Assembly (NCBI GenBank): GCA_964635845.1
Contig: CAZWNO010000004.1
Location: 1-64,000, forward strand
Source: SZUA-365 sp964635845
GTDB taxonomy: Bacteria; Bacteroidota; Ignavibacteria; SZUA-365
Direction of reading: 5' to 3'
Length of the DNA: 64,000 bases
This document shows, in pieces, positions 7,904 to 16,985 of the stretch (positions are counted from its first letter, which is position 1; every line of letters starts with the position of its first letter). Both the position numbers and the translations under genes were made by a program. The notes under the pieces were generated by a model. It did not search any database and was not told where the DNA came from. It worked only from the letters and a program-made list of their open reading frames with translations.

Positions 7904-10492
7904 CTACCGCGCCACGGGAAGGCGCAGCAGCGACTGTCCTTCCGGGGTGATCAGCAGGACGATGTAAAGACCCGATGGCACGGGGGGAATCGTGATCGCG
8001 AGTTGATGGACTCCGGAGTCCATTGTCCCGAATTCAGTCCTGCCGAGTTCCCGACCGAGCATGTCGAACAGGACTGCGCGCAGCGGCATGCGGTGTGCGA
8101 GTTCGACGGCCAATGTCGCCGATGTCGCTGCGGGAACGGGATACACCGCATGGATGCGCAGCGCCGTCGGGAGCGGAGCGGCAGACACGATGCCGGTCGG
8201 CAGTTTTCCCGATCCGTACAGGTAAATCTTCAATTCCGGATGCATCGGGTCGTTTGTCGCGAAGAGCAGGTAGGTATGGAAATATCCGGTGGATCGCGGA
8301 GAAAACCGGATCCAGAGGGGCTGCGGTTCGAATGGTTTGATCTCCTTTGGGAACGGTTCCTCGATCGCGAAGTGCACGCTGTCCGCGCCGTCGAAGCGCG
8401 GCGATCCGAGCCGCATGATTGTCCCGCCCGCATTGATGGGAAAGTACCCCCGCACCTGGGAGTCCCCGACGGCGACCGCGTCGAACGGCAGTGATCCGTA
8501 TGCCGGCTGGAGCACCGGCCACGGCGGCCAGCCGACGGACGCGCGCAATGCGGTGCGTGTTGGCGTAACGCTGACGGCATCATGGTCGATCAGCATCGTG
8601 GCGGAAAGACCTGCCGTGCTTGAAAACACGCATCGCAAGGTGAGTGAATCCATCCCGTGCGCCGGAAGCTCGGCGGCCGGTGCGCGAAGAAGCTGGAACA
8701 GCTCCGCATCGGGTCCTTCGATTGTCACGGACCGGATGCGCAGCGGCGCGGCGTTCGGATTCTCTATCAGGAGTGTCGTATCCGATATTATTTCCGCACC
8801 GATGTATCCGAAATCCACGAGCCCGGGAATCCGCGGCGGCAGATCTTCATCCGCCGGCGCGGTGAAGCAGCGCACGCTCACTTCGCGGATGTACCCTGAC
8901 GGCGGTGCGGTCGACTCGATGAGCAGCCGTCCGAATTGCGTCCCCGCCTGTTGTCCGCCCTGTTCCAGAAGGAGCACGGCATTGCTCCGCGCGGGGATCA
9001 GCCGGGGGATCGGGGGAACGATGCGCAGCACATCGGTGTCGAAATCGGGGAGTTCGATCGAGTGAATATCCAGCGGTCTCCCGCCGGTGTTGCGCAGCAC
9101 GACCGCATGCGTTGTCGGAGTTCCCTCCCGCGTGTCGCACATGACCGCATCCTGCACGCTCAGTTCAGGCTGCAGCTGGCGGGTGTTCCGGATCGCGCCC
9201 GAGGCGATGATCGCATGCAGGCAGCCGTCTGTGAATACCGCATTCGTCAGCCGCGCATCGCAGCTGTCGTTCAGGCTGAGGTTCCACGCGTCGAAGAGGA
9301 GCAGCCCGACAGTATCGGTTGTCAGAAATGCGGGCGCGAGACTCGTCCACTGGAGTGAGGTCTGTCCGGGGATGAAAGTCATCGGCGCGTCCGGGCGAAG
9401 CGCCGCGGACGAGGTAGTGTCCAGACCGATGAAGCGGATGGTGCCGTTCCCGAACTCGATCGAGCAGGTGAACGGGGGCAGCGAATCCCGCGGGAAGGCG
9501 CGGTCGGTCAGCAGCGGCAGGCGCGCCCGCCCGTCCTCGCCGACCTCCGCCACGCCGAGCGCGAAGCGCACCGGGGTGAGCTGCGTCGAATCGTAGCGGG
9601 ACCGATAGGTCCTCGCCACGGAAAGGGTGTCGTTGCAGACATCGGAGAACAGCAGCCGTGATGTCCGCAGCAAGCCCCTGGGACATGGTTCCGGCATCGC
9701 GTACACGGCGGAACACTCGTTGAACCGCTCCGTCGCGAGGCGGAGCGCTTCCTCCATGATCGAGGTCAGCTGAGTGGGATAAATGGTCTGGAAGTATTTT
9801 CCGCCCGTGAGCATGGCGAGCATTTCCATATCCGAATTCGGAGTGGAACTCCCCAGCGAGATGGCGACGATGCGGATGTGTTCCTTCTGTGCGAGCGCGA
9901 TGATCTCGGCGACGGTTCTCGAGGAACTTCCATCCATTCCGTCTGTGAGGCACACGAGCGTGCGGGCGTTGCCGGACGCCGAGCTGGCGATCTCGATCAG
10001 CGCCGTGTAGATGCCGTCGTAGAGGGACGTGAAGCCGCTCGGTTCCAAGGCATCGACGGCGGCGTGCAGCTTCGCGGCTTCGTTCGTCAGCTTCTGGGCC
10101 ACCGTCACGTCGGTCGAGAACCAGACCACCGCCGCCTCGTCCGTCGTCCATACCATCCGATCGATGAGCGCATGCATCGCCTCCCGCAGACCCCGTATCC
10201 CGTAGCCGGTCATGCTGCCGCTGTGGTCGAGCGCGAAGCCCATCGTGACCGGGTAACGCAGTCCGGGCTCGGGACAGAACAGGTCGAACCGCGCGACATC
10301 GACGGAATCGTTTTCGATGATGCGAAGCCGGTCTTTCGTAACTCCGACGATGCTGCCGTCACAGGCGAGTGACCAGTAATATTCCACGTCCGGGTGGAGG
10401 TACGCGATGCGCGCCGATCGCAACTCGGGCTGCGCGGCCGCCGGATAGGCGAGGATGGTCAAAAGGATGAAGGTAAAAAGCCGCGCGATCAT
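7904..10492 (-). CDS. Exported VWA-domain protein with Hydin-like repeats and T9SS sorting domain
   Basis: An 862-residue secreted protein. Signal peptide 1-21 (ends AYPAAAQ). A von Willebrand A domain follows with a complete MIDAS site: DHSGSM at 89-94, the Thr in TSLYDG and the Asp in CLTDGMDG, so it likely binds Mg2+/Mn2+ and a protein ligand. The centre contains ASPM/SPD-2/Hydin (DUF1573-like) beta-sandwich repeats. The last ~85 residues are a T9SS type A sorting domain (VYPVPAATSATLAVE at its start). The frame is open to a GTG at 10555, but ATG 10492 gives the best signal peptide. It lies between the two ABC ATPase copies in the opposite orientation. A surface adhesin or matrix protein is the likely role. 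Confidence 0.82.
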   Translation of the reverse strand: MIARLFTFILLTILAYPAAAQPELRSARIAYLHPDVEYYWSLACDGSIVGVTKDRLRIIENDSVDVARFDLFCPEPGLRYPVTMGFALDHSGSMTGYGIRGLREAMHALIDRMVWTTDEAAVVWFSTDVTVAQKLTNEAAKLHAAVDALEPSGFTSLYDGIYTALIEIASSASGNARTLVCLTDGMDGSSSRTVAEIIALAQKEHIRIVAISLGSSTPNSDMEMLAMLTGGKYFQTIYPTQLTSIMEEALRLATERFNECSAVYAMPEPCPRGLLRTSRLLFSDVCNDTLSVARTYRSRYDSTQLTPVRFALGVAEVGEDGRARLPLLTDRAFPRDSLPPFTCSIEFGNGTIRFIGLDTTSSAALRPDAPMTFIPGQTSLQWTSLAPAFLTTDTVGLLLFDAWNLSLNDSCDARLTNAVFTDGCLHAIIASGAIRNTRQLQPELSVQDAVMCDTREGTPTTHAVVLRNTGGRPLDIHSIELPDFDTDVLRIVPPIPRLIPARSNAVLLLEQGGQQAGTQFGRLLIESTAPPSGYIREVSVRCFTAPADEDLPPRIPGLVDFGYIGAEIISDTTLLIENPNAAPLRIRSVTIEGPDAELFQLLRAPAAELPAHGMDSLTLRCVFSSTAGLSATMLIDHDAVSVTPTRTALRASVGWPPWPVLQPAYGSLPFDAVAVGDSQVRGYFPINAGGTIMRLGSPRFDGADSVHFAIEEPFPKEIKPFEPQPLWIRFSPRSTGYFHTYLLFATNDPMHPELKIYLYGSGKLPTGIVSAAPLPTALRIHAVYPVPAATSATLAVELAHRMPLRAVLFDMLGRELGRTEFGTMDSGVHQLAITIPPVPSGLYIVLLITPEGQSLLRLPVAR

Positions 10493-10681
10493 GACATTCG
10501 AATCGGATGCCAGGTGCTGCATGTTCCGCAAGCGGGGACAATCCTGTTTTTTCACGGTGGAGTCTCTGGAGAGTGACGGTAAAGGATCAAACTCTCCGGA
10601 TTAACCCGAATGACGAGGGAAAGTTACATTCGAGACGGCATGCAGGCGGGGCCTCCGTGCCGGGAGTGCGTCCGCCCGGGT

Positions 10682-11372
10682 TCCGCTTTGCGGAGCGAAG
10701 GCGGATGGCTATCTTTCCGCATGATTGAAATACGGAACCTGCGAAAATCCTTCAACGGCAACGACGTCCTGCGCGGTGTGGACCTGACGATTCCCACCGG
10801 CGAGACCATCGCCGTCATCGGTCAGAGCGGCTGCGGGAAGAGCGTACTGCTCAAGCATATCATCGGACTGCTCACGCCGGACGAGGGGGAGATTCTCGTC
10901 GACGGACAGAATGTGCACAGGCTGCCGTCGAAAGAACTGTATCTCCTGCGGGGCCGCTTCGGTTTTCTGTTCCAGGGCGCGGCGCTCTTCGATTCGATGA
11001 CCGTGCTCGAGAACGTGTCGCTGGGACTCGTCGAGAATTCCCCGATGACGGAAAAAGAGATCCGCGGCATCGTCGCGGAGAAGCTCGCCCTTGTCGGCCT
11101 GCCCGGGATCGAGGACAAGAAGCCGGCCGAGCTTTCCGGCGGCATGCGCAAGCGTGTCGGCCTTGCGCGCGCGCTCGCGACGAATCCCGATTACATCCTC
11201 TACGACGAACCGACGACAGGGCTCGACCCCGTCATGTCCAACCAGATCGACGCACTCATCGCCGAAATCACGGGCAAGCTCAGCGCCACCTCGATCGTCG
11301 TCACCCACGACATGTTCAGCGTCTACAACATCGTCGACCGCGTGGCGCTGATGCACGAGGGACGCATCTATT
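10682..11372 (+). repeat. Copy 2 of the perfect 691-bp direct duplication
   Basis: Identical to 6860-7550 at every position when compared line by line; offset 3822 bp. Beyond 11372 the two copies differ at 14 of the remaining 77 gene positions. Confidence 0.97.
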
Positions 11373-11449
11373 ATTCCGGTACGCCCGCCGAATTCCAGTC
11401 CGCCGACGATCCGGTGATCCGCGATTTCATCGCGCGGTTCGGAAAATAG
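10721..11449 (+). CDS. Mla/Ttg2-type ABC transporter ATP-binding protein, copy 2
   Basis: Second 242-residue MlaF-like ATPase, with the same Walker A, signature and Walker B motifs as the copy at 6899. DNA identity is perfect from 39 bp before the start to 77 bp before the stop. In those last bases 14 sites differ, 12 of them silent third positions; the two replacements are Phe to Tyr and Glu to Ala. Silent differences confined to one end mean two old paralogues recently homogenised by gene conversion, or a recent duplication with a recombinant tail. The 3' flank begins a 21-bp tandem repeat. Function as for copy 1; no permease gene nearby. Confidence 0.9.
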   Translation: MIEIRNLRKSFNGNDVLRGVDLTIPTGETIAVIGQSGCGKSVLLKHIIGLLTPDEGEILVDGQNVHRLPSKELYLLRGRFGFLFQGAALFDSMTVLENVSLGLVENSPMTEKEIRGIVAEKLALVGLPGIEDKKPAELSGGMRKRVGLARALATNPDYILYDEPTTGLDPVMSNQIDALIAEITGKLSATSIVVTHDMFSVYNIVDRVALMHEGRIYYSGTPAEFQSADDPVIRDFIARFGK

Positions 11450-11469
11450 GCGATAGGCGATAGGCGGTT

Positions 11470-11542
11470 GGCGGCAGGCAGTGGGCAGCAGGCGGCAGGC
11501 AGTGGGCAGCAGGCGGCAGGCAGTGGGCAGCAGGCGGCAGGC
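11470..11542. repeat. 21-bp tandem repeat, 3.5 units
   Basis: Three identical 21-mers starting GGCGGCAGGCAGTGGGCAGC, followed by a 10-bp partial unit, directly after the second ABC gene and directly before a palindromic element. On the reverse strand it resembles the CAACTGC-rich repeat at 29.9-30.0 kb. Confidence 0.9.
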
Positions 11543-11543
11543 C

Positions 11544-11580
11544 GTCATGCCGGGCAGGTCGCGAAGCGACCGTATCGAGG
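11544..11580 (+). repeat. Dispersed palindromic element
   Basis: GTCATGCCGGGCAG, a GTCGC/GCGAC hairpin, then CGTATCGAGG. It is identical to the left half of the element at 12919-12955. Confidence 0.75.
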
Positions 11581-11604
11581 CACATGAAACAAGGTACCAT
11601 TGAA

Positions 11605-12870
11605 ATGAAGAAAATACAGATAGATAATTCGAATTTCGAACTCTTCGACATGCCGACACGCGAAGATACGAAGGATGGAAACGGAAGTCCCGCTCGCGGC
11701 AGCCACAGCCTGGTCATTCATCCCCGGTCCGGCAGCGTGCTGTCGAAGGAGGAAAAACAGTTCAACCGCCTCACCAGGGAGATCGCGGATCTCCAGCGAC
11801 GGATCGGGGAGAGGACGGTCGAACTGGACAAAATACTCGACCTCTACCATGCGCGGTTGTATCCGCTGCGGAAGGAGGGCGCGGAACTGGATATCGAATT
11901 CGCCCGCCTCATCGCCACTGCGGCGCGGACGATGCGCTTCGGGAAGAACCAGGTGGAACGCGTCCGATACTTCATCCGGGATCTGTTCGAGAACGCGTTC
12001 GTCCTCGTCGAGCCCGATCCCGATACAATCGCCCTGTACGACGCGTGGGCGGAGGTCCTCGACGAGGAGGAGAAGAAGGAAACCCTCAATGCAATGAAAA
12101 TCAGCATCGAGGAGTATGCGAGAGAAATGTTCGGTATGGACCTCGACATTTCGGAGAAGGAGCTTTCGGAACTCGACGGGAGTCCCGAATCCTACGCCCG
12201 CTTCCTGAGCCGTCTCATCGAACAGATGAGCGGGAAATCCTGGGAGGATATGCCTCCGGAACGCCCGCGCCGGAAAACGGCGAAACAGCTCGCCGCGGAA
12301 GAACGGAAACGAACGGAAGCCCTGGCAGAGGCGCGTAACACCCGCGCGATCTATCTTTCGCTCGCCAAGGCGCTGCATCCCGACCTCGCTGTCGACAACG
12401 ACGATCGCACGCGGCGCGAGCAGCTCATGCGGCAGGTGACCGCGGCGTACCAGGCAGGCGATATGACGGCGCTGCTCCGACTCGAAATGGAATGGGTCGC
12501 CCGGGAAGACGGCGGACTGCACCGCATGCCCGAGGAAACACTGCGCTCCATGATCTCCGCGCTCAAGACGCAGGCGGCCGTGCTTCGTGACGAACTACGC
12601 GGACTCCCGTACCATCCCCGTTACGAGCTGCTCGAACGATACGCGGAGATGTCCACCCAGAGAGCGATAAACGCGATCGAACGCGATATGCGAGCATACG
12701 ATGATCAGATCGACAACAATCGCGCGCTGCTGGAATCGATCGGACCGAAACCGACGAAGAAGACGATCATGGAACTGGTGGACGCCGCGGAAGAAGCGGC
12801 ATCCCAGGACTATTTCTTCGAGGACATCATCCGGGAGTATGCATCAGGCTTGAAGAAGCGTCACCGGTGA
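11605..12870 (+). CDS. Divergent J-domain (DnaJ-like) protein
   Basis: A 421-residue, highly charged, largely alpha-helical cytoplasmic protein. Around residues 245-300 there is a J-domain-like segment with the diagnostic His-Pro-Asp (IYLSLAKALHPDLAVDND), preceded by an ERKRTEALAEAR helix, so it may stimulate an Hsp70 ATPase. The N-terminal 200 residues and C-terminal 120 residues are coiled-coil-like with no family I recognise. Start: ATG 11605 has AAGG ten bases upstream; an in-frame ATG at 11584 is possible but lies right at the end of a repeat element. Flanked by palindromic elements on both sides. Function beyond J-domain co-chaperone is unknown. Confidence 0.6.
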   Translation: MKKIQIDNSNFELFDMPTREDTKDGNGSPARGSHSLVIHPRSGSVLSKEEKQFNRLTREIADLQRRIGERTVELDKILDLYHARLYPLRKEGAELDIEFARLIATAARTMRFGKNQVERVRYFIRDLFENAFVLVEPDPDTIALYDAWAEVLDEEEKKETLNAMKISIEEYAREMFGMDLDISEKELSELDGSPESYARFLSRLIEQMSGKSWEDMPPERPRRKTAKQLAAEERKRTEALAEARNTRAIYLSLAKALHPDLAVDNDDRTRREQLMRQVTAAYQAGDMTALLRLEMEWVAREDGGLHRMPEETLRSMISALKTQAAVLRDELRGLPYHPRYELLERYAEMSTQRAINAIERDMRAYDDQIDNNRALLESIGPKPTKKTIMELVDAAEEAASQDYFFEDIIREYASGLKKRHR

Positions 12871-12918
12871 CCAGCGATGCATGGCCGTTTCTCGAAGCGG
12901 CGCATGGACAGGCAGACC

Positions 12919-13007
12919 GTCATGCCGGGCAGGTCGCGAAGCGACCGTATCGAGGCACGGTCCCTCGATACGCCGTCCGCCTGCGGCGTCCGGCTACTCG
13001 GGATGAC
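12919..13007. repeat. Head-to-head pair of palindromic elements
   Basis: The left unit (12919-12955) and an inverted right unit (12963-13007) face each other. CGTATCGAGG and CCTCGATACG form a perfect 10-bp stem around a 7-nt loop, and the outer ends (GTCATGCCGGG and CTCGGGATGAC) are also roughly inverted. Each half has its own inner hairpin. Confidence 0.8.
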
Positions 13008-13051
13008 AGAAGGAAAATGGAGATTGTCCAATACAGTTGTATATTTGTCTA

Positions 13052-13140
13052 ATGTCCGAGGAGTGGGAAGTGCTGAGTGCCCAGGCTCGGACATTGGAGG
13101 CGACGATCGCGAGAACGCTGCGGAGGTTTTTCAGGCGTGA
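13052..13140 (+). pseudogene. C-terminal remnant of an N6-adenine methylase (HsdM-like)
   Basis: Frame 1 from ATG 13052 reads MSEEWEVLSAQARTLEATIAR, and another frame finishes NAAEVFQA and stops at 13140. Restoring one missing A at AGAAC (about 13111-13115) joins them into one peptide of the type that ends many type I HsdM methylases. The stop overlaps the dinD GTG (GTGA), as in intact hsdM-dinD operons. This is my reading by eye; the fragment is too short to be certain. Confidence 0.45.
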
Positions 13141-13550
13141 AAACGGAACTCATTCAGACATTGACCGCGACCTTCGAGGGACACGCCCAACTCACAGAGA
13201 ACGGTGTGGAATACTGGCTGGCACGGGATCTTCAGCATCTGCTGGGATATGCAGAGTGGCGGAATTTTCACAACACGGCGATTTCCAAGGCAAGAACGGC
13301 CTGTGAGGTCTCCGGGCATTCGGCATCGGATCATTTTGTTGACGTCAACAAAACGATACAGATGCCGAAAGGTGCGGAAAAGGAACATGTCGCGAACAAC
13401 GAGGTCGTGCGCAACACTTTGCTGGAACGCGGCATCCATCCAGAATCGCTCCCCGCTGACGAGGATGTGAAAAAAGTCGAACGGCGGCTTGCTTCCGAAG
13501 AAAAGAAATCGCTGAAGAATCCGGAAGCTCTGCGAACAGAGGATGCATGA
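13137..13550 (+). pseudogene. dinD: DinD-like protein with a large internal deletion
   Basis: A 137-residue reading frame that begins like DinD/BRO-type DNA-damage-inducible protein D (WLARDLQHLLGYAEWRNF, ACEVSGHSASDHF) and ends like the DinD C-terminus (EVVRNTLLERGIHPESLPADEDVKKVERRL). E. coli DinD is about 270 residues, so roughly 130-150 residues are missing from the middle, in frame, with the junction near residue 80-83. GTG 13137 has a perfect GGAGG ten bases upstream. DinD homologues often sit inside type I restriction operons, which fits the methylase tail just upstream. The stop overlaps the helicase ATG (ATGA). The shortened protein may be non-functional, although its frame and signals are intact. 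Confidence 0.65.
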
Positions 13551-15547
13551 AAAAAATCACCCTCAGTAAAGCACCGCTCAGCCTGCTCACGTCGGATGAG
13601 TCGCGTTACCGCATCCGCTACCGTGACGAGCTCAACGAGGCGCAGTACGAGGCCGCGACGCAGATTGACGGTCCCGTGCTCGTCGTGGCGGGCGCGGGTA
13701 CGGGCAAGACGCGCACGCTGACCTACCGCGTCGCGCGGCTGATCGAGTCGGGCGTGCTTCCCGAGGCCGTGCTGCTGCTGACCTTCACGCGGAAGGCCGC
13801 GCGCGAGATGCTGCGCCGCGCGGCCATGCTGCTCGACGAGCGCACCGAACGCGTCTCCGGCGGCACCTTCCATTCCTTCGCCAACATGGTGCTGCGGCAG
13901 CACGCCGCGGAGGTCGGCTACGCATCGAATTTCACCATCCTCGACCAGGGCGATTCGGAGGACGTGATCAACGTGCTGCGCTCGCGCCTGGGACTCGCCG
14001 CGAAGGAAAAGCGTTTCCCGCGGAAGCAGACGCTGCAGCGGATGTACAGCGCGACGGTGAACACGCTGACGCCGCTGGAGATCGTCGTGGCGAAGGATTA
14101 CCCGCAATTCGCCGGACAGATCGACGACATCGAGGCGCTCGCGCGCGCGTACGTCGCCTACAAGCGCGCGAATAACATCATGGACTACGACGACCTGCTC
14201 GTCAACCTCGTCACCCTGCTCGAACAGCGCGAGCAGGTCCGCCTCCGCATGGGCGAGCGCTACCGCTACATCATGGTCGACGAGTACCAGGACACCAACA
14301 AGCTGCAGGCCCGCATCGTCCGGCAGCTCGCGGCGACGCACGACAACGTGATGGCCGTGGGCGACGACGCGCAGAGCATCTACTCCTTCCGCGGCGCGAA
14401 TTTCCGCAACATCATGGATTTCCCGAAGGACTTCCCGGGCTGCCGCGTCATCACCCTCGAGGAGAATTACCGCAGCACACAGCCGGTGCTGGATTTCACG
14501 AACGAAATCATCCGGATGGCCGCGGAGAAATACAGCAAGACCCTGTACACGACGCGGCGGGAGGGGATGACGCCCGCGCTGATTTCGATGGAAGGCGAAA
14601 ACACCCAGTCGCGCTTCATCGCGCAGCAGGTGCTCGAACTCCGCGAGGAGGGCGTGCCTCTCAAGGAAATCTCAGTACTCTTCCGCGCCGGCTACCACAG
14701 CTTCGATCTGGAAATCGAACTCGCGCGGTACAACATTCCGTACGTGAAATTCGGCGGACTCAAGCTCATGGAGACCGCGCATATCAAGGACATGCTGGCC
14801 TACCTGCGCATCGTCGAGAATCCGAAGGATGTGATCTCGTGGACCCGGGTCCTGCTGCTGCTCGACGGCATCGGTCCCGTTTCCGCCGAGCGCGTCACCG
14901 ACGAGATCACGCGCGGGCTCAATCCTCTCGCCGAGTCCGCGACCGGGCGCCTGATGCAGCTCGTGCGCGGCGCGGAACTCCCGGTGCTTCTCGACGTGCT
15001 GCGCGAGGTAGCGCCCGAGCGCATCGCGCCGGGGGACAAAACCGAGCGCCTGCTCCGATATTACACACCGATTCTCAAGGCGCGGTACGACGACCATCCC
15101 AAGCGGCTCAAGGACCTCGAGATGTTCCAGACCATCGCCGAGCGTTACGGCCAACTCGCGATCATGCTCACCGACATGGCGCTCGAGCCGCCCAACGAGA
15201 GCGTCGAGGACCTCCTGCCCGAGGGACACGAGGATGAATTCCTCACCCTCTCGACCATTCATTCCGCCAAGGGGCTCGAGTGGAACACCGTCTTCGTGAT
15301 GTATCTCGTCGACGGCCGTTTCCCCGTCACCGCCGCGGCCGACAGCTTCGAATCTATGGAAGAGGAGCGCCGGCTCTTCTACGTCGCCTGCACCCGCGCC
15401 AAGCAGCGCCTCTACCTCACCTATCCCACCAACATCTTCGACCGCGCCACCGGCACCATCCTCGGCAAACCCTCCCGCTTCCTCGACGGCATCCCCGACC
15501 AGCTCGTCGACGGCTATGTGGTGGAGAGGGAAGACCGGCAGGATTGA
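13547..15547 (+). CDS. UvrD/Rep/PcrA-family ATP-dependent DNA helicase
   Basis: A 666-residue superfamily 1A 3'-5' DNA helicase. Motifs: Q-motif region LNEAQYEA near 30; Walker A AGAGTGKT near 48-55; motif Ia LLTFTRKAAREM; motif II VDEYQDT near 245; motif III GDDAQSIYSFRGA; motif IV EENYRS; motif V TIHSAKGLEW; motif VI VACTRAK. UvrD and PcrA work in nucleotide excision and mismatch repair and in removing RecA or stalled complexes; which member this is cannot be told by eye, and at 666 residues it is shorter than most UvrD. Its ATG overlaps the dinD stop by four bases, so it appears translationally coupled to that damaged gene. An N-terminal 20-residue extension precedes the helicase core. Confidence 0.9.
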   Translation: MKKITLSKAPLSLLTSDESRYRIRYRDELNEAQYEAATQIDGPVLVVAGAGTGKTRTLTYRVARLIESGVLPEAVLLLTFTRKAAREMLRRAAMLLDERTERVSGGTFHSFANMVLRQHAAEVGYASNFTILDQGDSEDVINVLRSRLGLAAKEKRFPRKQTLQRMYSATVNTLTPLEIVVAKDYPQFAGQIDDIEALARAYVAYKRANNIMDYDDLLVNLVTLLEQREQVRLRMGERYRYIMVDEYQDTNKLQARIVRQLAATHDNVMAVGDDAQSIYSFRGANFRNIMDFPKDFPGCRVITLEENYRSTQPVLDFTNEIIRMAAEKYSKTLYTTRREGMTPALISMEGENTQSRFIAQQVLELREEGVPLKEISVLFRAGYHSFDLEIELARYNIPYVKFGGLKLMETAHIKDMLAYLRIVENPKDVISWTRVLLLLDGIGPVSAERVTDEITRGLNPLAESATGRLMQLVRGAELPVLLDVLREVAPERIAPGDKTERLLRYYTPILKARYDDHPKRLKDLEMFQTIAERYGQLAIMLTDMALEPPNESVEDLLPEGHEDEFLTLSTIHSAKGLEWNTVFVMYLVDGRFPVTAAADSFESMEEERRLFYVACTRAKQRLYLTYPTNIFDRATGTILGKPSRFLDGIPDQLVDGYVVEREDRQD

Positions 15548-15552
15548 ACACC

Positions 15553-16020
15553 ATGTCGCTGCTGATCCAGGAAGTTCCTGCAACTGATGCTCCATTGGAG
15601 CTGTTGCTCCTCGCCGATCCCTCGGAAGACAACATTCGCTCCTATCTTCCAGGATCGAAGTGTTTCGTTATTGCATGTGATGCGGTCGTGGTTGGTGCAT
15701 GCGTCGTACAGCCACGCGGCGCGGACACATATGAACTCATGAGCATCGCGGTGGATCCCGCACGGCAGAAATCCGGATACGGCACCGCGCTGTTGAAATG
15801 GGTTATCGATTACTACCGCAACGCCGGCGCACGGTGGCTCGAGGTGGGGACCGGCACGTTCGGCTATCAGCTCGCCTTCTACCAGCGTCAGGGTTTCCGG
15901 GTGACGAGCATCGACCGTGACTTCTTCGTCAGGAACTACCCCGAGCCGATCTTCGAGGATGGCATTCAGCTCATCGACATGCTGCGACTGACGCTGTGGT
16001 ATCCGGGGACTGTTGACTGA
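15553..16020 (+). CDS. GNAT-family N-acetyltransferase
   Basis: A 155-residue GCN5-related acetyltransferase. The acetyl-CoA-binding motif is VDPARQKSGYGTALL at about 68-82, followed by LAFYQRQGFRVTSID. The tail (PEPIFEDGIQLIDMLRLTL) is typical of the YesJ/YvbK-like group whose substrates are unknown. ATG 15553 lies 5 bp after the helicase stop, so the two are probably co-transcribed. The stop overlaps the -35 box for the next gene. Confidence 0.8.
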   Translation: MSLLIQEVPATDAPLELLLLADPSEDNIRSYLPGSKCFVIACDAVVVGACVVQPRGADTYELMSIAVDPARQKSGYGTALLKWVIDYYRNAGARWLEVGTGTFGYQLAFYQRQGFRVTSIDRDFFVRNYPEPIFEDGIQLIDMLRLTLWYPGTVD

Positions 16021-16041
16021 CCGCGAATTCTCGCATGTTAT
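16013..16041 (+). promoter_or_regulatory. Promoter for the alpha/beta hydrolase gene
   Basis: TTGACT (16013-16018), 17 nt, TGTTAT (16036-16041), with TTATAT just after as an alternative -10. The -35 overlaps the upstream stop codon. Confidence 0.5.
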
Positions 16042-16061
16042 ATTCACATGGAAGATTACTC

Positions 16062-16985
16062 ATGCAGAGCCTTCGAAGTCTAATTGTTATCTGGCTGATT
16101 AGAAACAGACACCTGTTCAGGATGAAGCTGAGACCTGAAGTGGTGGATGCCGGTTTTTCCGTGGAAAAATTCAGAGAAGACGTGATCAAAGCTGCAGCAA
16201 AAATGAAGATGCAGAAAGGCATCACCACGAAGAAACAAACCATAAATACAATCGAAGCCGAATGGATTATTCCAGAGAAACCTGCTGAAGGTAAGGTGCT
16301 GCTATACATACATGGTGGCGGATTTATTTCAGGTTCATGTAGTACGCACCGTAGGCATGTCGCAAAATTTGCGTGTGGCTGTCAATTGAAATCATTGGTA
16401 TTTGATAACAGGCTTGCCCCGGAACATCCTTTTCCTGCTGCACTTGATGATTGTGTCACAGTATATAAATGGCTTCTGGAGGATGGCTGCAAATCCGATG
16501 ACATCATTGTCGGTGGCGAATCATCCGGTGGCACGTTGACGCTTGCTTTGCTTTTGGCATTGAAGGAACAAGGGATCGACATGCCAAAGGCCGCATTTTC
16601 GGTTTCACCAGTAACGGACCTCAGATGTCTGGCTGATTCTTTTCATTATAATGCCAGGAATGATATAGCTCCTCTGGACTCCTGGAACGTATGGACAAAA
16701 CTCTACATTGGCGATAATGATCCGACACTGCCGCTCTTGTCCCCTCAGATGGGGAATTATTCAGGTCTGCCCCCACTCCACGTATGTGTCGGAACGTATG
16801 AAATTCATTTGGATGATTGCGAGAATGTGGCAAGAAAGGCCAAAGAACAGGGAGTGGATGTAACGTTGAGTAAATGGCCTCGAATGGTTCACGCATTTCC
16901 AATCCTCTCCCCGCTATTTCCGGAAGCAAAAAATGCTATGACGGAGATCTGCGAATTTGTAAAAAGTCATATAACAGCAGCATGA
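16062..16985 (+). CDS. Alpha/beta hydrolase, hormone-sensitive-lipase (acetyl esterase) family
   Basis: A 307-residue serine esterase. The oxyanion motif HGGG lies near 84 and the nucleophile elbow GESSGG near 152-157. The acid is probably Asp in EIHLDD near 250, and the catalytic His is in MVHAF near 277. This is the HSL/family IV esterase pattern acting on short-chain esters. ATG 16062 has GGAAG seven bases upstream; the ATG at 16035 has none. Codon use is visibly more A+T rich than in the neighbours (many ATT, AAA, GAA), which suggests acquisition by transfer. It has its own promoter. Confidence 0.85.
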   Translation: MQSLRSLIVIWLIRNRHLFRMKLRPEVVDAGFSVEKFREDVIKAAAKMKMQKGITTKKQTINTIEAEWIIPEKPAEGKVLLYIHGGGFISGSCSTHRRHVAKFACGCQLKSLVFDNRLAPEHPFPAALDDCVTVYKWLLEDGCKSDDIIVGGESSGGTLTLALLLALKEQGIDMPKAAFSVSPVTDLRCLADSFHYNARNDIAPLDSWNVWTKLYIGDNDPTLPLLSPQMGNYSGLPPLHVCVGTYEIHLDDCENVARKAKEQGVDVTLSKWPRMVHAFPILSPLFPEAKNAMTEICEFVKSHITAA

